Below are positions 48,176 to 61,300 of a stretch of DNA of 64,000 bases, in pieces (positions within the stretch are counted from its first letter, which is position 1; every line of letters starts with the position of its first letter). The stretch comes from Blastomyces gilchristii SLH14081 (taxonomy: Eukaryota; Ascomycota; Eurotiomycetes; Onygenales; Ajellomycetaceae): contig NW_003101677.1 in assembly GCF_000003855.2 (NCBI RefSeq), positions 337,809 to 401,808 of the forward strand. Direction: 5' to 3'. A program made the translations under genes and the position numbers. The notes under the pieces are model-generated. The model was not told the origin of the DNA, searched no databases, and worked only from the letters and a program-made list of their open reading frames with translations.

Positions 48176-50320
48176 CAATTATTCCGGTGTTTGCAGCTTA
48201 ATGTGATATGTACTGTTAACTACTAGAAGTATTCACAGTAGAAAGATAAAATGTAGAAGTTAAATATATAATAGTATTTAAGCTAAGTTATGAATAGTAT
48301 TTATGAACTTCAGTCTATATAGTTGTGTATAGTCAAGAGCTGCTAACTCTATTAATTATATAAGAGATAGAAATAAAGATAAAGAATCTGTAAGAAGTGA
48401 GATTTCTTATATATCTTTCTCTCATTAAGACTTCATCTGTGAAGTCTTTCTCTGAGTGATTTCATAGAATTAGCTCAGCACTGTAATAACACTTACTAAA
48501 AACTCTTCATATCTATAAAAAATCTCAGTAAGAAAAAATCCCTTATTACTGTAAAGAGAAAAGAGTCTGTTACTCAGTTTCTTATTCTATGAAATTCTTT
48601 ATAATTTACAGATCTTTCTCTGACTATTATATAAATTCATCTCACATCTTTTATACAGAAGAGTTTCAGTTAACTCTTAATTATTTTCATAAGATTCTTA
48701 TATAATTATCACACAGATTTATTCTACAGATAAATAACTCTCTGTAAGATTACTCTTATTAAAGAGAAGTATTCATGAGTTAATCTTTCACTTATTCTTG
48801 TAAATCATTATTTCTTAACACTGTAAAATTGTAAGAAATTTTTCATTCTTTTATCAACTCTGCAGAATTATAGAATCAAGATATTTACAGTCTATAATCA
48901 CTCTTTATAGTTATATAGAAAGATTCAGATCTGTAATTTATAATCACTTTTTATTTACTAGAGTGATCTGACTATTCTACAGAATTACTTATAATATAAA
49001 TAAACTTCTTTAGAGTAGTATAAATATCTCAGATTTATTTATAAAATCTTATCTTCTTTTTTCTTTTTCTGTAACAGCTCTTATTCTTATAAACTGTGAG
49101 TATTCTTATTCATCTGTGAAGTGTTTTCACTCAGATAATAGAGAGAGAGTGTTTCTAACAATATTTATATATTAATTCAAGAACTTCTTAAGAATAAAAA
49201 TTTTTCAATTTTAATATCTTTATAAATAATGTCTGACTACTGCTGAGCTTCTCACAGATATTCTTATAACTTCTCTAATTACTTTTTACTAACTGATAAA
49301 GCAGAGATATTATTATTTATAATAGTATCTTCATCTCTTTCAGCTCTGTCACTGCATCTGATCTTCAGATCAGTAGCTAACTCTGTATCTTTCTTAGATT
49401 AGCTTCTGACTTTAAGCAGTGTAGTCTCACTCTTTACTATAAGTCTCTCTGTAAGTAATTTCTTACAGACTCTAGCTGATAGTTTCTACAAAGCTCTCAG
49501 TGCTGTCAGTGTTCTCTGCAGCTCTGCAGATCTATGATTATTCTCTCTTTACTTATACAATCTTCAATCAGATATATGTAAATATGTCTAGGTTTTCTAT
49601 CAATGATTCTCATACTGCAGTGCATTTCTGTAATTTCATTATTAATAAGAGATAAGTCTCTGAGTACCTGTAAAATTCAAGTAATCAAGGCAATGTGAAT
49701 ATTATGAATTTGTGATAAGAGTTAATCTGAACAGATAAGCTCTCTCTCTGTATCTCAATTATTTCCAGGCTGAATACTTCAGTATAACTGAGAGAGTAGA
49801 TACAGCTTTGTAAGAGATATCTGATTATATATACAGATAATCAGTTTTCAAGATTCTGCTATAACTGTGTATACTCTGATATTCAGCTTCTTTAAAGTCT
49901 GTATATTTCTGACAGTCTTTATATTAAATGTAATAATTGTCTGTACTGTGAGTATAATACTCTCTACTTCTTTAAAGAGAAGCATTAATAGTTACAGAGA
50001 AATTAAGTGTTATAGATATTAAGAATATAAGTATGAGTTTTCTTTATTTTTTCTTTATTAATCTCTAAATTGTATTCATAATTTTATTGTTATTTTCTTT
50101 ATTTTTTAGCTTTAATAAGAATATGATTTCTTCTTCTCTTTATATACAGTGTGAACTGTTTATCTCAGTGAAAACTTATTATCTTATAGACTAGAGTTTA
50201 TAAATAACAGTATTAATATCTTTATTATAATCAGATTCTTAGTGAAGATTATATTATTCTGACTCATCATAATTTATAATATAAAAGTTATGTTTCAGCT
50301 TCTGCAGATATCTTATCTAT
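48176..50320. other. Gypsy-B 3' region with a trace of an antisense Cys motif
   Basis: About 2.1 kb of AT-rich sequence lies downstream of the Gypsy-B integrase (which is on the minus strand). The plus strand at 49929-49973 reads KCNNCLYCEYNTLYFF. It has the same spacing as the Gypsy-C accessory motif (C-x2-C-x-Y-x6-C-S-F) if Tyr and Phe are mutated Cys and Ser. Other frames are too broken to follow. Confidence 0.4.
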
Positions 50321-52160
50321 CTAAATAATTTTCAAATGAACTTATTCATCTTATTAGAATACTCTTATCACTGAACCTTGAATCAGAGCTTATAATCTTA
50401 TTTCTCTGAGTTAATAATTTCTTTAATCTGATATTCTCTTTCACTCTCTAGTACTTTATAAATAGAGTGATGAGTTACAGAGTTCTCTTCTAAGAATTTC
50501 TTATATTTACAGAGTAAAGAGATATAAAAAACATTATATATCTGTAACTCAGATAATAGTTTCAATCTATAGAACTATAAACTAATTTTCTTCATAATTT
50601 TATAAGACTCTGTCTGTAAGAGATTCAGCTTCTTACTAGATCTCTGTATAATAATATTTTCTAGACTCAGTCAGACTCTATTATCTTTCTTAAAACTCTT
50701 TATAATATGCTTAAAGTTATAGTATCTTTTCTGATACTCTTGAATCTTTCTTAAGAATTCACAGACTTTCTTCTGAATATTCTGAATTCTCTCAGCTTAT
50801 TCACAGATATTATCACACTCTATAATATACTCTCACAGATTTATCAAGATTATCTGTGAATAGGTCTTAGTAAGTATTTCAAAGAGAGTTTTATCTATAC
50901 TAACATACTTTAAGTTATTATATATAAACTTTATAAATGATAACTAATGTACTCAGTCATTCTAATTATAATTAACAAAGTACTGCAGATACTATTTCAA
51001 TATACTTATTAAGTATTTTATCTGATTATCTGTCTGTTGATGAAAAGCTGTGCTTAGATCTTATAAAATCTTTAGTATAATTATTAGATCAGATTAGAAC
51101 TTCTCTATAAAGATTAATTCTCTATCTAAGATAATATTTACAGATAACTCATACAATGAGATCATATTACAGATAAAGATATAAGTTAAATTGTTTGACT
51201 TTAAGTTCTTATAAGTGAGTGTTAAGTGTGTTATCTTAATAAAGTAATCTACTATTATTAACACACTGTTAAAACAGGTATTATATATATTCTTACTTTC
51301 AGAGAGGCTCATAAGAGTGTTCATTTCTAGCTATTTTCAAGATTCTTATAAGATGAATAGAGAAGTAAGTTCTTTATATAATCTGAATTATATTACTTAT
51401 AAACTTTGATAAATAGTATAAGAATTCACTATCTTCTTTATAAGTTCTTATATCTTCAGTTAGAAGTATTTTCTTGTAAGTAACTTATAAGTTCTAGTAT
51501 CTGTAAAATAATCTGCTAGAGAAGAGTTATAATATCTTTTAATAAGTTCTATATATAGAAACTTATTCATGAGTATATAAATTCAGCTCTCTCTTTATAA
51601 GAGATTATTTAAGTCTCTTTAATTCTTTATTTCTGCAGAGTTAGTCTCTGCTGTAAGCAGTTTCTGAATATACTGAGTATATTCATTCTTCAGTAGTAGT
51701 TCAGATAATCTAAAAAGAAGATCTTATAAAGACTTATACTCTATTTTCTCTTATATCAGATCTTTCACAGTACTTCTCAAAGTCTGTAAACTCTTCAGAT
51801 TATAGATACTCTCTTCAAGAATTCTTATAGAGATTCTCAGAGTATTAACTCTCAGTGTTATATAGAGTAATTATACAGACTTCTTCTCTCTCTCTTCTCT
51901 CTTCTCTTATAGAGAATTGAGAGACTCTTCAGTCAATCTCTTTATAACACTTAATCTAAGTATTCTATGAAGCTTTTCTGTCTTCTCTAGTCTCTCTATA
52001 TCTGTTGCTCTGATCTTCTTAACATAGTCAGATCTATAAGAGAGTTTATTCACTGAGTTCTTAGTTCTCTTAATATACTCTATCTTGAATCAGAACTCAC
52101 TCAGTCTCTGAGCTCAGTAAATCTACTACTGTAAGAGTTTCTTAATTAAAGTAAACTGTT
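50321..52160 (-). pseudogene. Gypsy-B integrase and chromodomain remnant
   Basis: The minus-strand integrase core is at 51324-51094 (SVLIIVDYFIKITHLTLTYKN, YELSVNIILDRE, FIEKF), then STAFHQQTDNQIKY. The C-terminal domain is near 50.5-50.7 kb (QRSSKKLNLLQTESYKIMKKIS, IYNVFYISLL). A chromodomain lies near 50.34-50.45 kb (EREYQIKEIINSEK, KLWFKVQ). It is distinct from Gypsy-A and on the opposite strand. The upstream part is cut at the LINE-2 5' end. Confidence 0.78.
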
Positions 52161-52574
52161 ATAAGCTGTTATGCAGATATCAACCGCTCCACCACGAACT
52201 CGCTCGATTTTTTGAATAAGAACCCGCCGATAGATCCATCGAAAAGCCCTCGATCATACGAGCATTTTGACCCCATCGCCGACCGCATACCCCGTGTGGT
52301 GGTGGAGTTATCCAGCCAAACGTGAACCAGACGTTGTTCGAAACTCCTGTGTGGGATTATCCCCCATTCTCCCCTACCACACCACAACTCCGGGCCAAAT
52401 TGCCATACAAATTGTAAGGTGAAGAGACCTAGCCATATGCACCAATCTTCTCGATTTTGGAAGATCCCCGATCTGTAGTTGTAGAGATATCTGAGGAGCG
52501 ACATCCGCGAAAACCCTGTCCATCTTTGATGTTTCAAAACATCAACGCCAAGTCCCACCCTCGTACCGCCCTTG

Positions 52575-52881
52575 NNNNNNNNNNNNNNNNNNNNNNNNNN
52601 NNNNNNNNNNNNNNNNNNNNNNNNNNNNNNNNNNNNNNNNNNNNNNNNNNNNNNNNNNNNNNNNNNNNNNNNNNNNNNNNNNNNNNNNNNNNNNNNNNNN
52701 NNNNNNNNNNNNNNNNNNNNNNNNNNNNNNNNNNNNNNNNNNNNNNNNNNNNNNNNNNNNNNNNNNNNNNNNNNNNNNNNNNNNNNNNNNNNNNNNNNNN
52801 NNNNNNNNNNNNNNNNNNNNNNNNNNNNNNNNNNNNNNNNNNNNNNNNNNNNNNNNNNNNNNNNNNNNNNNNNNNNNNNNN
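52575..52881. other. Assembly gap (N run, 307 bp)
   Basis: Run of N inside the LINE-2 5' leader. The matching interval of LINE-1 (about 18.34-18.6 kb) is complete. The gap probably reflects collapse of the repeat during assembly. Confidence 0.99.
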
Positions 52882-53893
52882 GGTCTGACTGAGCCTTGAT
52901 CCTGCACAGTGAGATATATTAAATCTAGTTTTAATATCTCAATATCAATAGATTCTGCAAGGGATTGAGAACAGCAATACTAGGTTTCTATTGAATTTAA
53001 GAATTAACTCTATATTGATATAATCATTGACAAAGTCTTCTATTTTGAGATATAAATAACCCAGTTCCTCTACATCCTGCTGATAATATTTATATTATTA
53101 TATAGAAACAGACTTATATTCTCTATAATATCAAGACTCTGAAGAGAGAAAGTCTTGATAGAGAGTATACAGTAGTGCATATCTTAGCAGTTTCTATCTC
53201 ATTCTTCTGCAGCAGTTAATGCAAAAAAAAAAAGATCTTAGAAATAGTTTTTTACTTCTCTTGAAAAAGTAAGATGTTTTTCTCTGAGTTTTACACAATA
53301 TTCTTATAAAGAATTAAAAACAGAGTTATTTTCTGTTATAATTTTATATTCTTTTAAGTAAGAATTACTTTTTCAGTGACTGAAGAGCTTTCATTAATAC
53401 TTAATTCTCTTTTACACTCTTTATTAACTGATTTGAGTTGCACACTTGTTGTGTGAGAAGAATTGAATGATTTAGAATAAAATTGAATAGTTTTAATCAA
53501 TTTCTCTGCAAAAAATTGACTTATTTTTTATCAGTTTTTCTCTCAAAAACTGTCATATCATCTGATTTATTATCAATTGATATCATACTTTTCCTCACTA
53601 TATTCCAAGAAAGAGTTTGTAAAGATTTTATTAATTTATCTTAAAAATCAATTTTAGTTTATTAGATTCTCTTCAAAAATCTAATCTAGTTACTGAACTA
53701 GTGTGAAAAAAATCAGGTGTTTTATACATAAAAGTCTTTCATTCTTCTTTTGAAACAGTCTGACCAACTTTTCAATTGAAAATAAACTAATAAACCTCTC
53801 AACTGAAACAGTCTGATCAACTTTTCATTTGAAAATAGACTGATAAATCTCTCAATTGAAACAGTCTGACCAACTTTTCATTCAGTGAGTAAA

Positions 53894-55423
53894 ATGAGTT
53901 CAAGAGTACACTCAGTTAATGTGAAAAAAGATGTTTTCCCAGAAGCTGTTTCTGAGATTGAAATTCTAAAGAGAAGAAAGAAGGAAGAAATAGAGAAATA
54001 ACAAGTTCTTAAAATACAGAAACTGAAAAAAGTAAGCAAAATTCTTGGAAAACAGTGTCTGAGTGAGAAGAATGAAGAAGTTCTGTTAATTCTTCATACT
54101 CAGGCTAGACAACTACAAGAAGTGATCAAGTTCAAACTTGAAATTTCAAACACAATTCAAAAAACATTGAAATCTTCTAGTACAGTCACTGACTCTTTTT
54201 CATCTTCTACTTCTTCATCTTCTTCTTCAAATCAGAAGAAAACATATGCTCAAGTAGCAGAATCTGCTGTCTCTAAACCTGCTAGTTTAAAACCTGCTCA
54301 AAATTCTGAGAAAACTGAGAAGAATATTACTCAGATCTCTGTTCATAGAAAGAAAAAAAAAGAAATATAAAAAGAGAAGAACTTTCAAATCTTCAGAAAT
54401 AGAAGACTTATTCTCAAAGTCTCAAATCAGAAGATCTTGCAAAAAAACAAGTTAAACTCAAATCTCATTTTCAGAATTAGAAATAAAATTAATCAGCAGT
54501 TCTTTTCTCAGTTAATGACTGATATTGAAGTTTAAAAATCAGTCATAGCTTCAATTGAGCCATCTTTCTTTGAAAATTCTATTATTTTGACTACAATGCC
54601 TGAATTCAGTGCAGAATTCCTCATTCAGAATGAGAATCTCTGAAAATCAGTAATAGAATCTCTACTAAATACAACAATTCTATCTGAGAGAGATGAAAAG
54701 TGAGATAAATTCATTCTTTATAATATTTCAGTTGAAACTTTTGACTGTGAGAAAGGAATACTACTTCTCAAAAATGAATTAGAAGAATACAATTCTATTC
54801 AACTGAGAAAAGAGTCTGTATAGCTTAATTCAATTGAGTTCAGACAGAGCAGAAGAAATGCCTCTGTTCTAGTGTATACAAAGCTACTTAAACAATCAAG
54901 AATCTCTGAAGTAAGAGTAGCAGATTTGAAAATGAGAGTTCATGAATACAAAGACTTAAGAATGAATCTCAAAGCTCAACCACAGTGTTCAAACTGTCAA
55001 AGATATGAACACTTTACAATCTCTTGTTTCAGAGACTCAAAATGTGCATTCTGTGCTAGAGATCACAAAACTAGTGAGTATAAATGTGAAACATGCTTAA
55101 AAAGAGATGAAATATGTCAACATACTCTGCTTAAGTGCTTCAATTGCAAAGAAAAACATGCATCTAGCTTAAAAGAATGTGTATTTACTTCAAGAACTCA
55201 GAAGCACTGGAGAAAAGATGAAGCTCAAAGTGAATCTAAAACTGAAGAGAAAAGTCAAGCTAGTAAATCTACAACTGCAAGCTTAAAAAGAAGAAACTCT
55301 CAACTATCTAGATCTTCAAACTTCAATTCTCCAGCTAAATGTAAACAGAATTTGAATTCTCAAACATCTGTTAAGATTAGAGAATTGAGAAATAACTCTG
55401 ATGATAAACTAGATAGAATGTAA
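53894..55423 (+). pseudogene. LINE-2 ORF1 (gag-like, CCHC knuckles)
   Basis: ATG at 53894. The basic N terminus is followed by a Ser-rich stretch near 54.2 kb. Three knuckles begin at about 54983: CSNCQRYEHFTISC (C-x2-C-x4-H-x4-C), CAFCARDHKTSEYKC and CFNCKEKHASSLKEC (both C-x2-C-x3-H-x6-C), all with their Cys and His intact. ORF1 proteins of this kind bind the LINE RNA. Stops occur upstream (TAA for Gln, TGA for Trp), but the last 183 codons (54872-55423) are open. Confidence 0.82.
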
Positions 55424-55560
55424 GCAGTTGAGATTCCTGCTTTTCAAAATAGTTATAATCTACTATCTGGTGATAGTGATTAGATTCTACTCTATCTTCA
55501 CTCTCTTTTAGTATGAATGTACAATAAAAATAACAAAAAAAGTTTAAAAACTCTTCAAAA

Positions 55561-58500
55561 ATCACATTTATTCAAAACAATATGAATAGAAACTCAAATT
55601 ATATTTATTCTTATCTTCAGATGCATTTGAATAAAAAGTTGACTTTGTACTTCGTTCAAGAATCAAACTTTGATACTGAGCAAAAGTACATCATTTCTTA
55701 TTCCAGCTATTACTGCTTTCTTCCTGAAAAATCTGAGATAAAATCAAGAGTAGTAATCTATGAGAGAAAAAGATCAAGATATCAATTTAATCTGAGATTT
55801 GATATTATATCTGACTCTGATATTCTAGTGAGTGATATTATAGATAAAGATAATGAGTTTGATACTATTCAACTTATAAATATCTATAATGAAAAGTCAT
55901 TGAAAGAAAACAACAATATCTGAATAATTGACAGAGAATTTTTGAATATAACTCTCTTAAAATACTCTATAATTGTAGAAGACTTCAATACACATCATCT
56001 CTGATGAAACTCAGAGTGCACAAGAGCAGTAAGAGTAGATAAACTGATTGAATGAACTTTTGAGCATTCAATAGATTTAGTTAACAAGTCTGATCAATAA
56101 ATATTCTTTAGAAAAGATATGAAACAGAAATCTATTATAGATCTAACTTTCATGTCACAAAATCTAATTGAAAAAAGACTTATAAACTGGTTTATTGATT
56201 TAAATGAAACCTCAGGATCAGGTCATAAGATCATTCAATTTAATATTGAACTGAGTGAAAAATAAAGAAGTGAAAATCCTCTTCTCTCTAATCAGTATAA
56301 CTTTGAAAAAGCTGATTGAAAAGCAGTTGAAGAAAGAGTAAAACAGCTGAAATCTGAAAGACAGAGTGAGCTCTATTAAAATCAAAGTTAAGATATCTTA
56401 AATGAAATGCTTGAGAATAAAGTAAAGCTGATTACATCTATTCTTCTAACAAGTATTAGAGAAAATATTTCAAAGAAAAAGTCTTCTGAGTATTTCAAAT
56501 CTTGATGAAATGAGAATATCACTTCTAAAAGAAAGCAATTAGTCACTGCTAAAAGAGATTGAAAGAATAACTGAATATCTGATGAAGAGTTCAAAGCTAT
56601 TCAAAATGAATATTTTTCAGATATTAAAAAAGTCAAAACAGATTACTGGAACAAATTTCTTGAAGAAGCATAAGGAAAAGAAGTTTTTAAAGCCTTCAAC
56701 ATATACTAAAACAAGAAGTGTAGTAAATCTTTCAACCTTAGAATATGAATTTCAGAATGAATTGTATACAGCAAACTCTTTTGAGACAAAATGTCAAGCT
56801 TTCATCAGAATTCTCTTTCAAAACTCATCACATTTAGAAGAGGAGAATATATCATTTCATGAATATATTAATGATAATAACTGGGAATGGCCTGAGCTTA
56901 CATGTGATGAACTAGAGTCAGCAATATTCTCAAGTTCAATTAAACTGCTGCAGGGCCTGATTCAATTAATCACTTGATTATTCAAAACACATATTCCTAC
57001 TTGAAGAATGAATATTTTGAGCTCTTTTTCAATCTCTTAAAAAATGGTTATCATTCTGAATGCTGCAGAGAAGCTACTAGAGTAATCCTTGCAAAATCTA
57101 ATAGAAAAGCTTCAATTTCTAAGTCATATAGAGTAATATCTCTGTTGAACTGTTTGAGAAAAATTCTAGAAAAGATAATAGCTACTAGATTATCTTTTAT
57201 AAGCTCTATTAGTGATTCTCTTCTATTTAATGAATAAATGAGAGATAGAAAACAATGTTCTGCAATTGATACTGTTCTCTCAGTTATTCATGATATTCAA
57301 GTAGCAAAGCATGAAGACCTGGTCTCAACTGCAGTTTTTATTGATATAAAAGATGCATTTAATCATGTTTCAAAGTCTAAGATGATTCAAACTTTGAAGA
57401 TGTTAAAACTGTCACTTTCTCTAGTAAAATGAGTTAATTGTTTCATATCTAAAAGAATTATACAACTATTCTTTGATGGAAGAAAACAAGATAAAACTGA
57501 GATAAAAATAGAAGTATCACAAGAATCTTCAATCTCACCTGTTTTATTTGCAATATACACTGCATATCTATTCAAGAATAGAGAGATGAAAATAGTGAGA
57601 TCTTCAAGTTATATAGATGATATTGATCTACTCTACAGTTCAAAGACAATCAAAGAGAATTTAGAAGTGATTGAGAAAGCAGTAAAGAAAATCTTTGTTA
57701 GAGCAGATATCAATCTAATTCAATTTAATATGAATAAAACTGAGTTAATTCACTTTTTTCCCAGATTTAATGAGAAAGAACTAAGTCTAACTCTTTTAAA
57801 TCAAGAGATTAAACTCAGTTTGAATATCAAATGACTAGGAGTATGGTTAAACTCTAAGTTGAATTTTAAATATCATATTCAACAAAGAATCATCAAGGCA
57901 GAGAGACTACTGAATAGTATAATCAGACTATCAAATACTGAGAGAGGTCTATTCTTTCAGGCTATGAGACAGTTATATATAGCCTGTATTACCTCAGTAG
58001 CTGATTATGAAGTTCAAGTTTGATAAAACAATCAAGATAACTTCACTGAACTCTTTCAAAGTCTACAAAACAGAGCTTTGAGAAGAATTCTGAAAGCATT
58101 CAAATCATCTTCTATTAAAGTAATGAAAATTGAAGCTTCAATTTCATCTCCTGCTATTTGATTTGAAAAGGCCTGTATGAACTATGCTCTGAGAGTCATG
58201 AAGATAAGCTTAAATCATATAATCAGAGAAAGAGTCTCTTCTTCATTTCCATCAGTTAACTCAGGAAATGAACTGGATTGAAATAGATTTCTTGATTGAA
58301 ATGAGAATAATGCTTTAAAGAAAATGTCCTCTCAACTGTATAGACTATGTTCACTTATTAAGAATCAATTTTCTTCATTAAATATTGAGAAAATTGATCA
58401 TGAGAAGATATCTCTCTGAAGAGAAAAGCTGAAATCTCTCATAGACTTATAAATAAGTGAACTATCTAAAGAGAGAGAATATGAACAGTATTTGAAGAAG

Positions 58501-59460
58501 ATCTCTATAATCAATATAAAAGACTCTATTCTGATTTACTCCGATGACTCAAAAAATGAGAATTTGAATAGATTAGATACAGACATTGCTTATACTGAAG
58601 ATAATATCAATTTTATCTCAGATTTCTGGAATTTAGGCTGTGAATCTGAAGTCTTTGATGCTGAACTATTTGTAATAGTGAAAGCTTTCAAACTCATTGA
58701 AATAAAATCTCATAAAAGAGGAAATAGTTTGAAAGAGACATGAATATTCTCTGATAGTCAAGCTGCTTTAAAAAGACTTAGAAATAGTCAAATTCATAAT
58801 GATCAAATAAATCTTGAACTGATTTTAAACTCTGTTTTGAAAATTCAAAAGAGAAGAACATTAAAACTGATAATTCATCTGCATTGAGCTTCTGCTCATA
58901 TGAATATTCATGACAATGAATTGGCTGATTCAGCTGTAAAAAAGAGTTCAGAATTAAGCAGATCTATTCAAAAAACAGTGTTCTGATCTTTCATAAAGAG
59001 AAAGATAAAAGAATCTTGTTTAAACAAGTGAAATGAAAGCTGGCAGAAACAAAAGAAGAGCATACATTATTCAAGATTTGAGACAAAATCAAAGTGAAAA
59101 TCTTGTTCAATTAAATGTAAAAAGAAAATATTCTCATCTATAATTCAGCTGAAACTAGGACATGGTTATTTCAAATCCTATATACAAAGATTTGATGACA
59201 GATTTGATTCAACAGAGTGCTCATTCTGCAATGCAAATGAAAATCCTGAGCATATTATAATACATTGTGCATTATACAATAGTCTCAGAGTCAGATTAAA
59301 GAAGAAGTATGATTTAAATCAATTAAATATGAGGTTCTTATTCTCAACTGAGACAGGAATTAAATACTTAATAGAGTTTCTATCACAAACTCAAGCAGCT
59401 ACAAGAAAATGGCTGAATTCAGAAGTATCTGAATATGAAGAGGCGGAAATTGATTAGATA
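55561..59460 (+). pseudogene. LINE-2 ORF2 (endonuclease, RT, RNase H, zinc motif)
   Basis: APE-type endonuclease with EDFNTHHL near 55.98 kb and SGSGHKIIQF near 56.21 kb. RT runs 56.94-57.85 kb with YRVISLLNCL, VFIDIKDAFNHVS and an intact YIDDIDLLYS near 57.61 kb. RNase H runs 58.51-58.95 kb with LIYSDDSKN, DAELFVIVKAF and HDNELADSA. The C-terminal CSFCNANENPEHIIIHC is near 59.22 kb. Frames are broken by scattered TGA and TAA and by a frameshift near 56.7 kb. Confidence 0.83.
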
Positions 59461-59859
59461 TAGTCTGTTAAAACAGCTATACACTATCTTTTAATAATTT
59501 TATTTTGTTATAGTCTCTCTTTACTGTACTTGTTTCCTTCTGTTCTTTTCTATCTATCTATTTAATGTGTCTATCTTTAAGACTATGTTCTCTTTTCCTT
59601 TGTCATGATATTTTCAAATGGTTTCAAAGTATCAGAAGGTGTTGAAATACTGCAATTTGTAAACAGTTTTTGTATTCTGAGCTGGAATTTTCTGATTTTG
59701 CATATCTGAAATTGATAAATGTATAATAGTTGACTCTATAGATATAGGAAAAACTCTGAGATCTAAAGGTTCTCAGGTAGATATTATAGTCTCTGACTGC
59801 ATACATCTATAATTGAAGAATAATAATAATAATCAGTTCATTCAATGAGTATCTATTAT

Positions 59860-61300
59860 ATTGAAAGATATATCTTACTCTTATCATAAGAGAGTATCTG
59901 TTATCAGGTTCTAACTGTCAGAACAGTAGTGTATTATAAAATAAAAGTAACTTAAGAACTCAAATTATTACATCTGTCATTCAGTGAGTTTACAGATAGT
60001 GATAAAGTGCTTAAGATTCTTATAATCTGTGATTATCTTAAATTCAGAGATACTTCAGAGTTTGAAGTCTCATTCTTCTAGACAGTGTATGATTGTGAGA
60101 AGTTTCTTATCATAGATCTCATAATTGCATTCAGCAGAACTCAGTTTCTTAGACATGAAGATGTATAATTGTAAGACATCTTCATCATTATATTATAATA
60201 TAGCTTGTTCTATAATATAGTCAGAGAAATCAGCTTTAACAACTGTCTCACAATCAGAATCAAATATTATCAGCAGAGAGGTATTAATGAATATCTTCTT
60301 CATTTATATAAATGCAGCTTCAGTGTCTGCTGATAATTGAAATACTAAGTCTTTCTTAGTAAGTTCTGTAAGTAATCTCATGATATCTGAGAAGTTCTGT
60401 ATAAATTACTGATAGAAGTTAGTGAATCTGATGAAGCTTTGTACATCTTTCACAGTGTGTGAGACCTCTCATTTAAGAATAGCAGAGATCTTCTCAGAAT
60501 TCATTTGAATTCTCTTATCAGCTTCTATGATAAAGTCTACATATTTTATACTTTTAATCTTAAAATCATACTTATCTATGTCTATCAGTAGTTCTGCTTT
60601 CTGTAGTTATTGTATTATTTTTCATACATATTCTTGATATTCTTTCTTGAACTCATCAGTGAAGATGAGAATGTTATCAAGATATACAGATACAAATTCA
60701 TTAAGAAAATCTTGAAATACTTAGTTAATATACTTCTGAAATGTACTGAGAGTATTAGTCAGTCTGAAGAGTGTAACTACTTATTCAAAGAGATCATATT
60801 ATGTTCAGAATGCTATAAACTACTCATCTTCTTCAGTGATGTGAATCTTATGAAATGTGATGATAATATCTAACTTTGTAAATTATTGAGCTTGTTCAAT
60901 GTGAGCTAGAGTTTTATTGATAAGAGATAAAGAATAACAGTTCTTCTTTATCAATCTGTTCAGTTTCTAATAGTTCATGTAGAATCAGAGTTCTTCATCT
61001 GATTTCTTTGCAAAGAGAATAGAAGCTGTGGTAGAAGAGTTACTAATATGTATGAATTCTTTATTCAATAGATTATTGAGTGTCTTTTGAAGAAGAAGAA
61101 GTTCATCTCAGAACATGTTATAAAGAAAGTCTCAGAATAATTCAGAGTCTTTATCATCTTTCTTTTTTAACTTGATACTGTGGTTCACTTCTAAGTCTTG
61201 TAAGAAGAGTATATTCATAATATTATCTTATCAGAAGACATCTAGATATTCATAATATTATTAAGAGAGTTTTATATGAGAATCTATTATTGTGATATAA
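59860..61300 (-). pseudogene. Gypsy-D reverse transcriptase and RNase H remnant
   Basis: The minus-strand RT starts near 61.05 kb with ASILFAKKSDEELWFYMNY, then FTKLDIIITFHKIHI and LFRLTNTLSTFQ. VYLDNILIFTDEF stands for YLDDILIYSD near 60.67 kb. RNase H near 60.0-60.3 kb has [33 protein letters not shown] and ITDYKNLKHF. The match to fungal Ty3 RT is good despite TGA/TAA stops. Confidence 0.82.

Larger units (their letters stand above)
52184..59833 (+). mobile_element. LINE-2: second copy of the Tad-like LINE, less mutated
   Basis: Same layout as LINE-1 from the CACCACGAACTC start to the AATAAT tail, with a 307-bp assembly gap in the 5' leader. The first 390 bp keep almost all CpG sites. Many codons that are TGA in LINE-1 remain TGG here. 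I could not find a convincing target-site duplication, so the ends are approximate and the insertion may have been followed by rearrangement. Confidence 0.85.

Noticed and set aside
52457..52907. Open frames spanning the N run.
   Set aside because: They exist only because the unknown bases were read as open codons.
60610..60873. Plus-strand 87-codon frame in Gypsy-D.
   Set aside because: The minus strand of the same bases encodes the reverse transcriptase YLDN block, so the plus frame is a shadow.
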